Shown: piece by piece, positions 7,194-15,269 of the stretch
Layout of the letters: each line of letters opens with the position of its first letter
How positions within the stretch are numbered: position 1 is the stretch's first letter
Source of the DNA: an uncultured Mycoplasma sp.
Lineage (GTDB): Bacteria; Bacillota_I; Bacilli_A; RF39; UBA660
DNA: 15,988 bases
NCBI GenBank assembly: GCA_947565485.1
Contig: CANOGG010000002.1
Coordinates: 1 to 15,988 of the forward strand
Direction: 5' to 3'
Notes under the pieces: model-generated
The model's input: only the letters and a program-made list of their open reading frames with translations
Database searches by the model: none
Told to the model about the DNA's origin: nothing
Translations under genes and position numbers: made by a program

Positions 7194-8139
7194 AGTTATC
7201 AATAATGTTCTCAATTATATATCTCGGCCTTGCTTTCGTCTCATTATATATCTTTCCCACATACTCGCCAATAATCCCTATCGAAATCATTTGTAGTCCT
7301 CCAATAAACCAAATTGAGATTGTAATAAAAGTCCAGCCTGGAACTGTTTTACCAATTAATTTCACTACTAATGAATATATCATAATCACAATACTAATAA
7401 ACAAAATCAAAAAACCCAATCCCAAAATCAATCTCAGAGGCTTAATACTAAAAGAAGTTATCCCATCAAAAGCAAACGCGACCATTTTTTTAAAAGGATA
7501 TTTTGATTCTCCTGCCATTCTCTTATTTCTTTCATAATAAGCAATTGTACTTTTATAACCAACCAGTGGCACTAATCCTCTTAAAAATAAATTTACTTCT
7601 TTAAATCCTTGAAGTGCATCTAAAGCCTCTTTACTCATCAAACGACAATCAGCATGATTATAAACAATATCTACTCCTAAAAACTTCATCAATTTATAAA
7701 AAGTTTGCGCCGTTGCTCTCTTAAAAAACGTATCTTTCTTTCTACTACTTCGAACGCCATAAACAACTTGATACCCCTCATTATTTAACTCCACCATCTT
7801 ATCAATCACATTGATATCATCTTGCAAATCAGCATCCATCGAAATCACAATTTGCGCTTTTTCTTTTGCTACCATAAGTCCTGCTAGTAGTGCATTTTGA
7901 TGTCCTCTATTTCGTGATAATTTCACTCCTGCAAATATCTTATCTTTTTCGCTAAATTCTCGAATCATTTCCCAAGTCTTATCTTTTGACCCGTCATCGA
8001 CAAACATAATCTTACTTTTCTTAGAAATACTCCCATTCTTCACTAAAGTATTTAACTTATTCTTAAGTTGTTTTGCACTCTCCTCTAATACTTCCTCTTC
8101 ATTATAACATGGTAGGACCACATACAATACTTTCGCCAT
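7192..8139 (-). CDS. Family 2 glycosyltransferase, membrane-anchored (GtrB/DPM1-like, undecaprenyl-phosphate type)
   Basis: It probably moves a sugar from a nucleotide donor to undecaprenyl phosphate on the inner face of the membrane. The GT-A domain shows VVLPCYNEEEVLEESA (about 6-21), FVDDGSKDKTW, NRGHQNALLAGL and the donor/metal site SMDADLQDD. The acceptor-side block HADCRLMSKEAL follows, then ERNKRMAGESKYPFKKM, typical of this subgroup. Two membrane helices close the protein, LGLGFLILFISIVIMIYSLV and the GWTFITISIWFIGGLQMI region, before the IGEYVGKIYNETKARPRYII tail. The reading frame also allows a TTG start at 8148. I chose the ATG at 8139 (315 residues) because AAAGGA and GAGG lie at proper distances and homologues start near VxPxYNEE. 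The gap to the upstream membrane gene is five bases, so they are translated together. Confidence 0.9.
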   Translation of the reverse strand: MAKVLYVVLPCYNEEEVLEESAKQLKNKLNTLVKNGSISKKSKIMFVDDGSKDKTWEMIREFSEKDKIFAGVKLSRNRGHQNALLAGLMVAKEKAQIVISMDADLQDDINVIDKMVELNNEGYQVVYGVRSSRKKDTFFKRATAQTFYKLMKFLGVDIVYNHADCRLMSKEALDALQGFKEVNLFLRGLVPLVGYKSTIAYYERNKRMAGESKYPFKKMVAFAFDGITSFSIKPLRLILGLGFLILFISIVIMIYSLVVKLIGKTVPGWTFITISIWFIGGLQMISIGIIGEYVGKIYNETKARPRYIIENIIDN

Positions 8140-8144
8140 TATCC

Positions 8145-9662
8145 TCAATCCTTTCTTTTAAATAAATAAGCATTAAACTCTTCATCTTCAAATTTATGCC
8201 TTGCTTTATCTACTAACTCATAATTTAAAAATAACTGTGTCTCATTTTCTCGTAACTTTTTTTCTCTATAAGTCGTATAATAAACAATAAACATCGTCTC
8301 TTTATTTAGGATATACTCTCTAAATGCTTCTATTATATTCGGATAATTTTCATAAGGAATATTTTGCAGTTCAAAATAATAAGTACTAGGCACAATATCA
8401 GCCATCGTAAATATACCACAATCCAAAAATCCCATATTAACTAAAGTTGGAGTTTCTTCTATCTTGATTATATTAGCAAACCTATACTGAAACAAATCTT
8501 TTTTCTTTGTAAAACGCATCTCTTTATAATTTGCCCCCCAGACTGAAATAAGAATTGCCCCCATAAATGATACTATAAAAAGCCATCTTACTTTTATCTC
8601 ACTTAAAGTTATCTTTTTCTCTAACCATTTAATCATCCAAATAATTGTCAAAAGCCCTAAAATAAATACTGGAAATAAATAATACTTGTAAAGTTTCAAA
8701 CCATAATATATGCCCCCAATAGTTAAAACATACAATAAAATCAAGGCTAACTTTAAATGTTTATCTTCCTCCAACTTCAATAAAAATAGGGGGAATCCCG
8801 CTAGTAAAACGATACCTATTAACCCATTTTGATAACAAGCAATATAAAAATAACCAATAATCTTTAACAAACGTATTAAAGAATTAGATGTTATCGTTTT
8901 GTAAACTCCTATATTAACTCTAAAATAAACTTCTAAAAATTCCTTCAACGCATGATTATAACTCAAATACGCAAAAGCTATTATAATTGGTATTACCATA
9001 CCTAAAAGAAAATATAAACTAGACTTTAAAGCTCCCTTATAGTCTCTTTTTAAAAAATAAGATAACAGAATTCCTCCCATAAACCCGAGCCAAAAACCCA
9101 GGAGGGTATACTTAACTAAAAAAATACATCCAGCATTAAAACCTGCCATTAAAAGTCTTTTCTTCGAAATAGTCCTTTCTTTAAAATGACTTATCAAGAA
9201 ATAAAGTGTCATACTAAAAAGTGGTAAACATAACTCTTCCGCACTTCCGCCATGGGCAAAAGACGTTGATGTACAAACTAAACTCATAAATAAAGGAATG
9301 ATAACAAAACTCCACTTCTTATCTAAAAATAAAGTAATTATTTTATAAACATAATATAAACTAATTGTCCAAAATAAAACTTCTATTATAAAAATACCTA
9401 AAAACGTTGTCTTAGAAATTAAATAACCTATCCCATAAACCGCATAAAGTAAAGGACCTTTCTGTTCAAATATATCAAGATAGGGAATTTGTCCATGCAT
9501 CATACTCTTACCCACTGTAAAAAAAGCATTAGCATCTACCCAATCATTAAAAGGATAAAAAATAGAACACTTACTCGTTAGTAAAAGAATACTTAAAGCC
9601 ACTATAAAGCAATAAAATAATATCATAATTAGTGATTTTCTCTCTTTAAAGAATTGCTTCAT
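8145..9662 (-). CDS. Multi-membrane GT-C-like glycosyltransferase (ArnT/PMT-type)
   Basis: This is a roughly 505-residue integral membrane protein with about ten hydrophobic helices and a soluble C-terminal part from about residue 400. The first outside loop, NDWVDANAFFTVGKSMMHGQ followed by IPYLDIFEQKGPLLY, has the acidic DxxDA pattern and the IPYxDxFExKGPL block of GT-C enzymes. These take sugars from undecaprenyl-phosphate carriers and add them to surface glycans. The next gene in the operon encodes the GT2 enzyme that would charge the carrier, so the two probably form one glycosylation route; the final acceptor is unknown. I moved the start from 9701 to the ATG at 9662. The longer form begins inside the promoter spacer and has no ribosome site, while MKQFFKERKSL has GGTGAG upstream. 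Confidence 0.82.
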   Translation of the reverse strand: MKQFFKERKSLIMILFYCFIVALSILLLTSKCSIFYPFNDWVDANAFFTVGKSMMHGQIPYLDIFEQKGPLLYAVYGIGYLISKTTFLGIFIIEVLFWTISLYYVYKIITLFLDKKWSFVIIPLFMSLVCTSTSFAHGGSAEELCLPLFSMTLYFLISHFKERTISKKRLLMAGFNAGCIFLVKYTLLGFWLGFMGGILLSYFLKRDYKGALKSSLYFLLGMVIPIIIAFAYLSYNHALKEFLEVYFRVNIGVYKTITSNSLIRLLKIIGYFYIACYQNGLIGIVLLAGFPLFLLKLEEDKHLKLALILLYVLTIGGIYYGLKLYKYYLFPVFILGLLTIIWMIKWLEKKITLSEIKVRWLFIVSFMGAILISVWGANYKEMRFTKKKDLFQYRFANIIKIEETPTLVNMGFLDCGIFTMADIVPSTYYFELQNIPYENYPNIIEAFREYILNKETMFIVYYTTYREKKLRENETQLFLNYELVDKARHKFEDEEFNAYLFKRKD

Positions 9663-9678
9663 AATTCTCACCAGCTTA

Positions 9679-9707
9679 ATTATAACATCATTTAATACCA
9701 TTGTAAA
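9679..9707 (-). promoter_or_regulatory. Promoter of the two-gene glycosylation operon
   Basis: On minus, -35 TTTACA (9707-9702), a 17-bp spacer ending in TGT (extended -10) and -10 TATAAT (9684-9679). Transcription would start near 9672, leaving a leader of about 10 bases. This supports the ATG at 9662. Confidence 0.75.
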
Positions 9708-9716
9708 ATTATTATC

Positions 9717-10913
9717 CTAAAATATATAAGTAACTGGAATAAATAATTCTTCTCCTACCTCCAAAAGTTCATCTTCTAAATTATTTATTACTTTAAGTTC
9801 ATAAAGTTCCACATTATAAGCTAAAGCAATATCTTTTAGATTATCATTATCTCTAACCTGATATCTAATTAGATGCTCATTTTTCGTCGGTTTTATCTCT
9901 ATTCTTTGTTTCGGATAAATTAAATTAGAGTTCTTAATCTTATTCCAACTCACAATATTTGTCACGTTAACTTTATATTTATACGCAATCTTTGTTAAAT
10001 TTTCACCCTTTTTAACTATATGGACACTATTACTTCCTTTACTTGTTGTCTTATATTTATAATCAGTTTCAATTTTCAAAACTCTATCTGGAAAAATTAA
10101 ATTAGGTCTTTTAATATCATTCCACTTTATCAAATCACTTACCGTTACCCCGTATTCTCTAGCAATATTTGTTAAGGTATCTCCTCTTTGAATCCGGTAA
10201 TAAACTATTTTTTTCTTCTCTTCATCCCTCAAGTCAGGTTCTTTAATTTCCATCTTATCATCTAACAAAATTCCCTCTTTAAATATATCTCTATCGACAT
10301 CGCCTCTAATACCCTTAACTCTTCCTCTATCGGTATACTGCCATCCTAGATAATCTCGCGGGTTAGCAACTTCTGGTCTTTCGACTCCATATTCTGCCAA
10401 CCACAAAGGATAATTCTCATATATATCTCTTAAAAATGTTTCTTTCGCATTATAAACATCACTATAAACAATTGTTTTTTTATTTGTAAGTCTCTCTACT
10501 GTCTCTAAAAATTCTTTTGATATCGCATTTATTTCTTCCCTATTTAACCCCGGAAATCTCTCAAAATCCATCGCTAGTAAACAATCTATTTCTTTCCCTG
10601 CTAAAACATGGGCAAAAAACACCGCTTGCTCATGGGCCTCTTCTACAGTTCTTGCTGTCACATAATGATATACTCCAATCTTTAAATTATTAGCTTTAGC
10701 TTCCCTGTAATTCCTCTCAAAATTAGCATCAACATAAGAATTACCTGCACTACTCCTAATATAAACTACTTCTATTCCCTCACTCTTAACTTCCTTAAAA
10801 TTAATATCACCTTGAAATTCACTAACATCAATACCTTCATAAGCTAAAGCTGTACCACTAAATGCAAATAACCCCACTATTCCAACTAACAAACCTTTAC
10901 CTAAATTTCGCAA
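9717..10913 (-). CDS. Secreted GH25 lysozyme with three LysM repeats
   Basis: This is a 398-residue exported muramidase. A Sec signal peptide (residues 1-24) ends ...SGTALA before YEGIDVSEFQG, the standard start of a GH25 domain. The domain runs to about 215. The acid pair sits in LLAMDFERF (Asp116, Glu118), with HYVTART and LWLAEYG further on and GWQYTDRGRVKGIRGDVDRD closing the barrel. Three LysM domains follow at about 238-282 (RIQRGDTLTNIAREYGV), 297-341 (HIVKKGENLTKIAYKYKV) and 350-393 (more divergent: QVRDNDNLKDIALAYNV). They hold the enzyme on peptidoglycan. The role is probably wall remodelling or attack on competitors. The start codon is TTG at 10913, with a strong GAGGAGGT nine bases upstream; the nearby ATG is out of frame. 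A TATACT -10 inside a 12-bp palindrome (10931-10942) lies just upstream. Confidence 0.93.
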   Translation of the reverse strand: MRNLGKGLLVGIVGLFAFSGTALAYEGIDVSEFQGDINFKEVKSEGIEVVYIRSSAGNSYVDANFERNYREAKANNLKIGVYHYVTARTVEEAHEQAVFFAHVLAGKEIDCLLAMDFERFPGLNREEINAISKEFLETVERLTNKKTIVYSDVYNAKETFLRDIYENYPLWLAEYGVERPEVANPRDYLGWQYTDRGRVKGIRGDVDRDIFKEGILLDDKMEIKEPDLRDEEKKKIVYYRIQRGDTLTNIAREYGVTVSDLIKWNDIKRPNLIFPDRVLKIETDYKYKTTSKGSNSVHIVKKGENLTKIAYKYKVNVTNIVSWNKIKNSNLIYPKQRIEIKPTKNEHLIRYQVRDNDNLKDIALAYNVELYELKVINNLEDELLEVGEELFIPVTYIF

Positions 10914-10977
10914 TTTTTCATCACCTCCTCATACTATAGTATAAGTTGGCATAAAAAAATAGTTTTTGCTAATGACT

Positions 10978-11006
10978 AAAAAAAGAAAATCCCTATCGAC
11001 TTTCTT
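10978..11006 (-). terminator. Weak hairpin terminator after the 238-residue protein gene
   Basis: On minus, AAGAAA (11006-11001) and TTTCTT (10988-10983) pair around a 12-base loop, followed by a run of T (10984-10978). It lies a few bases after the stop of the upstream gene. The stem is all A/T apart from two G-C pairs. Confidence 0.4.
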
Positions 11007-11011
11007 AAATT

Positions 11012-11728
11012 TTATTTTCTATCAAATATTTTATAGTTTATACTCCTTGTTCTTGTTTTAACAAAATTAATTTTCTCAATTTGTTCTAAACAATCTTCTA
11101 TAAAATCAGCTATATCATTGAGAACAAAATCTCCTCCTATAAATTCCCTCTTCTCCATTTCTTTAGCTTGCTCTATTAAGTTATAAGCCTCATCTAGATA
11201 CATATTACTTATAAGCCATCTTATTATAGCTTCTATTTCTAGTATACTTTTTCCATCAACAGTCAATTTCTGAACAACATTCTCATAAATATAATGATAT
11301 TGACCAATATACAAATCATTATTAGGTAAATATACAGCCTGATTAAAATTTTCTCCTTCTGTTTTATAATCAGGTTCTATAAATAGTTTATCTTGCGGAC
11401 AATCAGCTAAATTAACATAACCATGCTTTAATTCATAATCACCTATTTTAGCATAAAAATACTCATTCATAATCGGTAAATATTTTTTAGGATACTCCGT
11501 AGTACTTTCTAAACCATTAAGAAATCTTCTTAATTCCTCATCCAAGTCTAATCTAGACTCAAGATAATCCAATTTATTTAACAATAAAATCAAATCACCA
11601 GAATCCAAAAATTTCATGTAGTATTCTCCCGCTTCATCTTGATAAACTACATTTAAGTCTTTTGGACCAAAACTATTTTTCCTCAAAAAATTAAATCCAC
11701 AAGGATTACTGACTCCAACTATTTTCAT
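11012..11728 (-). CDS. Soluble protein of unknown function
   Basis: This is a 238-residue acidic protein that I do not recognise. It has no signal peptide or membrane helix. The first part (MKIVGVSNPCGFNFLRKNSF) leads to a beta-rich stretch with DEAGEYYMKFLDSGDLILLL. A helix follows, then a region with NEYFYAKIGDYELKHGYVNL and PNNDLYIGQYHYIYENVV that looks like repeated strands. The last third is helical, with LEIEAIIRWLISNMYLDEAY and a probable TPR-like pair. The frame opens at 11743, but AAGGAG lies just before the ATG at 11728, so that is the better start. It has its own extended -10 promoter. It lies between gatD and the lysozyme gene, which proves nothing about its role. Confidence 0.65.
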   Translation of the reverse strand: MKIVGVSNPCGFNFLRKNSFGPKDLNVVYQDEAGEYYMKFLDSGDLILLLNKLDYLESRLDLDEELRRFLNGLESTTEYPKKYLPIMNEYFYAKIGDYELKHGYVNLADCPQDKLFIEPDYKTEGENFNQAVYLPNNDLYIGQYHYIYENVVQKLTVDGKSILEIEAIIRWLISNMYLDEAYNLIEQAKEMEKREFIGGDFVLNDIADFIEDCLEQIEKINFVKTRTRSINYKIFDRK

Positions 11729-11753
11729 ATTTTCTCCTTCCATATAATTGTAT

Positions 11754-11782
11754 ATAATAGCATCAAGTATATCTCTTGTAAA
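11754..11782 (-). promoter_or_regulatory. Promoter of the 238-residue protein gene
   Basis: On minus, -35 TTTACA (11782-11777), a 17-bp spacer ending TGC (extended -10) and -10 TATTAT (11759-11754), about 26 bases before the ATG at 11728. Confidence 0.6.
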
Positions 11783-11795
11783 TATAAATTATAAA

Positions 11796-12386
11796 CTATA
11801 AACTATTTTTTAATAAACCCACAAAGTATGTATTTAACTTTTCATTTCTTGCAAGTATTGGTCCAATCAAAGTGGTCACATAAAAATTATTTAACATAAA
11901 ACCCTCCATCCTGGTCTTATCATTCCCATATCCCGCATCGATATTAAATAATATTTTATTAGTTGACTTAATTAAATACTCTGTATTTTGAAATCCTAAA
12001 ATATTTCCTTGGCATAACGAACAAGTCGCTACTACATCAGAGACTCTCCTCTCTTGATATTCCTCTACTTCATATAAATCTAAAAACTTTAAAATACTAA
12101 CTGCATTTCCTGTCACTAACATAATTTTATCTTTTTTAATATACTCTAAAATATCCTCTTTATATGGTTCTAATCTAACTGCCACATCTTCCAAAAATTG
12201 TTTTCTTCCACTTCCCATATAAACCATGTCATACTCTTTAAAATTTAATTTATCTTCTTTATCCACATTTATTATTTCATAATTAATATTCTCTTTATCT
12301 AAAGCATATTTCAATGCCTTTATATTACCATTCTCACCATATAAAGCCAGTTCCTTTGGATAAAGGTGTGCTATTTTTAATTTCAT
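11796..12386 (-). CDS. gatD: GatD-like glutamine amidotransferase subunit, catalytic residues not seen
   Basis: GatD supplies ammonia from glutamine to MurT, which amidates the D-glutamate of lipid II. This 196-residue protein follows the family: KIAHLYPKELALYGENGNI at the start, a YMGSGRKQF oxyanion-side loop, GFQNTEYLIKSTN in the FENHxGRT position, and IDAGYGNDKTRMEGFMLNN leading to GPILARNEKLN. The nucleophile elbow, normally a CGG sequence, reads VTGNAVSIL (about 91-99). The family His, usually in an LHGPLL block, reads LIGPIL (about 173-178). The only cysteines are Cys122 and Cys125, and the only His is at position 7. Glutaminase activity is therefore doubtful. The ATG at 12386 overlaps the murT stop codon (ATGA) and has GGAGG upstream, so the two are translationally coupled. 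Confidence 0.85.
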   Translation of the reverse strand: MKLKIAHLYPKELALYGENGNIKALKYALDKENINYEIINVDKEDKLNFKEYDMVYMGSGRKQFLEDVAVRLEPYKEDILEYIKKDKIMLVTGNAVSILKFLDLYEVEEYQERRVSDVVATCSLCQGNILGFQNTEYLIKSTNKILFNIDAGYGNDKTRMEGFMLNNFYVTTLIGPILARNEKLNTYFVGLLKNSL

Positions 12387-13714
12387 TGTTCTTCCTCCCA
12401 AAATGTTTCTTTAAAAGGATAGGGGTTTCCATAATCATAATTTAATATTGCATAAACTACTTTAGCTTTATCATTCTTTATCTCATCTCTAACTTCTTCT
12501 AAAGATGAAATAAGCTTGATTTTCTCTTCTTCTATATTAGCTAGTACCAGTCTCTTTTTCAAATCATTTTTACTTTTACCTATCACATATATATTATTTA
12601 TATTACTAGATTTTAGGACTTCAAATGTTATATCATATATCCACGAAACATCCGCATGAGGATATCTTTTTGTAATCTCTCTCCACCCAATAATCACATC
12701 TTTCAAATCATCATCATTTATTATTTTAAATAACGCCTGATTAAAGGTTGTCGCATTCTCGCACTTACAATTTAAGAGATTATACACTTTATTACCAGCC
12801 CTAAATGTTTCTTTGGTTTTAGTCTCAATTGTTTCGTTTAATGATTCCACTATGGGTTCCTCTTCAATCCCAATTTCTTTTAAAGTTGTAAAAGCTGCTA
12901 GTGTATTATACGCATCATATAACATATCACCATTTATATGAGTTTTTAAACCATTTATAATTATCTCTTTTGTATCTAAATTTAACTTAGTTCCCAAAAC
13001 ATTAGGCTTAACATATTTAAAATCACAGTTCGTACAACTATATTTTCCAAGAGTCTCAAAATTATAATAATCATAATCTAATCTCCACCCACACATTGGA
13101 CAATAATAAATATTCAAATTCTCAAATATTTGCTTTTTATACGAATATCTATTTTTATCTAAACTAAAATAAACATTTTCATTTGGCAAATCTTTCGCAA
13201 AATTCCTTAAATATGGGTCATCCATAGTAGTAATAATAGTACTATTTTTAGGAATATTATTTAGTATATCTTGATAAACAAAATCTACATGATAATTTCT
13301 TGGTGGTTGGTCTTTAGTTAAATTAGTTATCACCATATGTGTCGGGTTTAAAGCCCATACAACTGTACATAAAAAACGCTCATCAACCTCAATTACAAGG
13401 TACTCATCTTTTATCTTTCCTCCAAAAGTACATGATGCGAGAAAGCCAGTCATGACTCCCCAATCGAGATTAGACCCTCCAATATTACAACAAACACTCT
13501 TTTTATTATGAACTAACGCATTATAAATAAGCTTCGTTGTACTACCTTTACCTGAAGAACCTGTAACTATTATCTTAATCTTTGGATATTTAAGCTTATA
13601 TAAAAGTCTTTTATCTATTTTTAATGCCAGCTTCCCTGGAAGAGAACTACCCCGTTTAAGTATCTGCCCTACTTTTAAAGTTAATTTCCCTAAAAAAATT
13701 GCTACATATTTCAT
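12383..13714 (-). CDS. murT: Lipid II isoglutaminyl synthase, Mur-ligase subunit MurT
   Basis: MurT uses ATP to activate the alpha-carboxyl of D-glutamate in lipid II so that it becomes isoglutamine. This tightens wall cross-linking in Gram-positive bacteria. The 443 residues have the family order. A short N-terminal helix comes first, then the ATP loop VTGSSGKGSTTKLI (about 50-63), IGGSNLDWGVMTGFLASC, the Mur-ligase acidic site VIEVDERF and TNLTKDQPPRNYH. A MurT-specific zinc ribbon with Cys205, Cys208, Cys227 and Cys230 (YYCPMCGW...YSCTNCDF) follows. The C-terminal domain contains HADVSWIYDI (about 353-362), the place of the Asp that completes the GatD active site, and ILNYDYGNPYPFKETFW. 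The ligase itself looks intact although its partner lacks the usual catalytic residues. The ATG at 13714 has GGTGAG upstream. Confidence 0.95.
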   Translation of the reverse strand: MKYVAIFLGKLTLKVGQILKRGSSLPGKLALKIDKRLLYKLKYPKIKIIVTGSSGKGSTTKLIYNALVHNKKSVCCNIGGSNLDWGVMTGFLASCTFGGKIKDEYLVIEVDERFLCTVVWALNPTHMVITNLTKDQPPRNYHVDFVYQDILNNIPKNSTIITTMDDPYLRNFAKDLPNENVYFSLDKNRYSYKKQIFENLNIYYCPMCGWRLDYDYYNFETLGKYSCTNCDFKYVKPNVLGTKLNLDTKEIIINGLKTHINGDMLYDAYNTLAAFTTLKEIGIEEEPIVESLNETIETKTKETFRAGNKVYNLLNCKCENATTFNQALFKIINDDDLKDVIIGWREITKRYPHADVSWIYDITFEVLKSSNINNIYVIGKSKNDLKKRLVLANIEEEKIKLISSLEEVRDEIKNDKAKVVYAILNYDYGNPYPFKETFWEEEQ

Positions 13715-13733
13715 ATTGTCTCACCTATTATTT

Positions 13734-13762
13734 ATTTTAGCATTAATTTATTTATTTTTAAA
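13734..13762 (-). promoter_or_regulatory. Probable promoter of murT-gatD
   Basis: On minus, TGC-TAAAAT (extended -10, hexamer 13739-13734) with TTTAAA (13762-13757) 17 bp upstream. The signal is modest in a region of nearly pure A/T. Confidence 0.4.
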
Positions 13763-13794
13763 TAAAAAAAGAATATTAAAAGATATTTAGACAA

Positions 13795-13826
13795 TAAAAA
13801 GGAATAGAACTCTTAATCCCATTCCT
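13795..13826 (-). terminator. Hairpin terminator of the surface-protein gene
   Basis: On minus, AGGAAT (13826-13821) and ATTCCT (13805-13800) pair around a 15-base loop and are followed by T residues (13799-13795). It lies 17 bases beyond the stop of the pseudogene, as expected for a once-working transcription unit. Confidence 0.7.
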
Positions 13827-13842
13827 AAATTTCACGTATTTT

Positions 13843-15076
13843 CTAAGTTCCATGAACGACATATGGATTATTTGAAAGTCCAGTTCCACCCCCTTCAAAG
13901 AGAGAGGAAGATTTGAGGTTGATGACAGGTCTCACACCAGTGTTGTTAGAAATAATATCATTCCAACTAAGATATCCTGGTGAACGTACATAAAACATAC
14001 CAGCCTCATCATAGTACCATAGTCATATGGAGATATGGTCCAGTAACTGCTATTCGTATATAAGTACGAACTGGTATTTACAGGCGAATTATATACTATT
14101 CCTCCCATTTGCACTTCATCCGCAGTTATTAAACCAATTGGCGTCTTAAATATATCTTCTTCATTTGAACATAACAAACTTGGAGTTTTATTGATAATCA
14201 ACCTAGCATATGTTGCATAATATGTTTGCATAGTTCCTATTCCACTTCCACTATGTATTGTTCAATCATTACAGAAGCCAGCTTCTATATCTATATTTGA
14301 TGAATAATTATTTTTTAATGTAGCATTATACCAGCCATATAAAGTTGTTTTATCCGCAGAATTTTTTTCTCCAAGTATGGTAGAATTTGTGCCATTTCCA
14401 TGAACTTCGCCACTTGTATATTTAAAACCTACATACTTATTATCATATATCATTCTAAGTGAGCCATTAGAATTGTTTCTAATAATTCTCCACCAAATAT
14501 ATTTAGAGCCATCTTTACCAAACACAACCCAGTTATTATCGACATTTCCTCTAAAGTATTTTATTGATTGACTTCCTCCTGAATAATCACCTTTGGTCCA
14601 TTCGTAAATACCATCACCTGTTATTCCAGCAAACATATTATCTTCAGTAGGTTTACCATCAGGTATTTTATCCGCGGCATTTACTTTCTTATCTAAATAA
14701 ACATAGCATTTAACTCCTCCATTTACTAATTTAGAAAATGTTAAACCTCCATTCTCATAAGTAATTGTAATATCAACAAGGCTTCCATTTTTATTCTCAC
14801 ATCGTGTTTAGTAGTATCTTCATTTAAAACATAACCACTCTCAGGTACTTCACTTGCAAGCTCGTACTCACCAGCATCATTTTCAACATACGCTTCTGCC
14901 AAATACAAGTCAGGTCGATTATACTTGATTGTACCTTTTGCAATATTGATACTGTTAGTACTTCGATATTTAGCTAAGCTTAGAGATAGTATTAATACAC
15001 TAAATAAGAAAATACTTATAGTTACACCTATTGCTATTCTTTTAAAACTCTTATTATTTAAAGTTTCAAAATTCAT
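13843..15076 (-). pseudogene. Anchored surface protein with DUF6273-like C-terminal module, broken by three lesions
   Basis: The 1234 bases become a 412-codon frame if two single bases are restored. Lesion one is near 14788-14792, where a run of five A (minus strand) needs a sixth to join HDVRIK to NGSLVDITITYENGG. Lesion two is an in-frame TGA at 14262-14264, between EAGFCND and TIHSGSG. Lesion three is a one-base loss near 14017, between SPYDYG and YYDEAGMFYVRSPGYL. The rebuilt protein has an N-terminal membrane helix (FKRIAIGVTISIFLFSVLIL...SLA, about 12-34), a strand-rich stalk, a domain with KYIWWRIIRNNSNGSLRMIY, and a C-terminal module ending NNTGVRPVINLKSSSLFEGG. This last pattern resembles DUF6273-type surface proteins. 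The function is unknown, perhaps binding. Ribosome site (AAGGAGG), promoter and terminator are all intact, which points to recent decay or on/off switching. Confidence 0.75.
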
Positions 15077-15134
15077 TTTCTTTTATACCTCCTTGAATTT
15101 GAGGCATAATAAAAATAGCTTACTTTTCCTTAAT

Positions 15135-15163
15135 TTTATAAACTGAACGTTCTAGTTTATAAA
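15135..15163. repeat. Inverted repeat at the transcription start of the surface-protein gene (operator candidate)
   Basis: Perfect 10-bp arms, TTTATAAACT (15135-15144) and AGTTTATAAA (15154-15163), enclose GAACGTTCT, of which GAACGTTC is itself a palindrome. The element covers the predicted start point (about 15160) of the minus-strand promoter. A bound repressor would block initiation; alternatively the RNA would begin with a hairpin. Confidence 0.7.
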
Positions 15164-15166
15164 TAA

Positions 15167-15195
15167 ATTATAAAGACATTTACACTTATTGTCAA
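15167..15195 (-). promoter_or_regulatory. Perfect consensus sigma-A promoter of the surface-protein gene
   Basis: On minus, -35 TTGACA (15195-15190), exactly 17 bp, then -10 TATAAT (15172-15167). The leader to the ATG at 15076 is about 84 bases and ends in AAGGAGG. So strong a promoter normally needs a repressor; the adjacent inverted repeat and divergent XRE gene fit that. Confidence 0.85.
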
Positions 15196-15231
15196 TATAT
15201 TATTCCGTATTGCGACCGTTTTTATACATTT

Positions 15232-15266
15232 TCATTTAATAAATGAGAAAATCATTTTGGTGATTT
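15232..15266. repeat. Two small palindromes in front of the XRE gene (operator or RNA hairpin candidates)
   Basis: TCATTTA-A-TAAATGA (15232-15246) is a perfect 15-base palindrome. AAATCA (15249-15254) and TGATTT (15261-15266) then form a second inverted repeat overlapping the GGTGAT ribosome site. They could be autoregulatory sites for the XRE protein or an RNA hairpin that limits its translation. Confidence 0.45.
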
Positions 15267-15269
15267 AAC

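Noticed and set aside
13930..14050. The end of the surface-protein pseudogene as the variable-region partner of the segment at 15839-15952
   Set aside because: The two align as proteins, but the DNA differs at many bases that are not adenine in the segment (for example CCG against CCA, CTG against CTT, CGC against AGA). This is not the template-to-variable pattern; they are distant relatives.
14262..14264. The internal TGA read as tryptophan under the Mycoplasma code
   Set aside because: murT and the GT-C gene end with TGA immediately before or overlapping the next start, and Trp is encoded by TGG throughout, so the standard code holds.
15145..15152. GAACGTTC as a LexA (SOS) box
   Set aside because: The Gram-positive box needs GAAC and GTTC separated by four bases; here they are fused, so the inverted repeat is more likely a site for another regulator.
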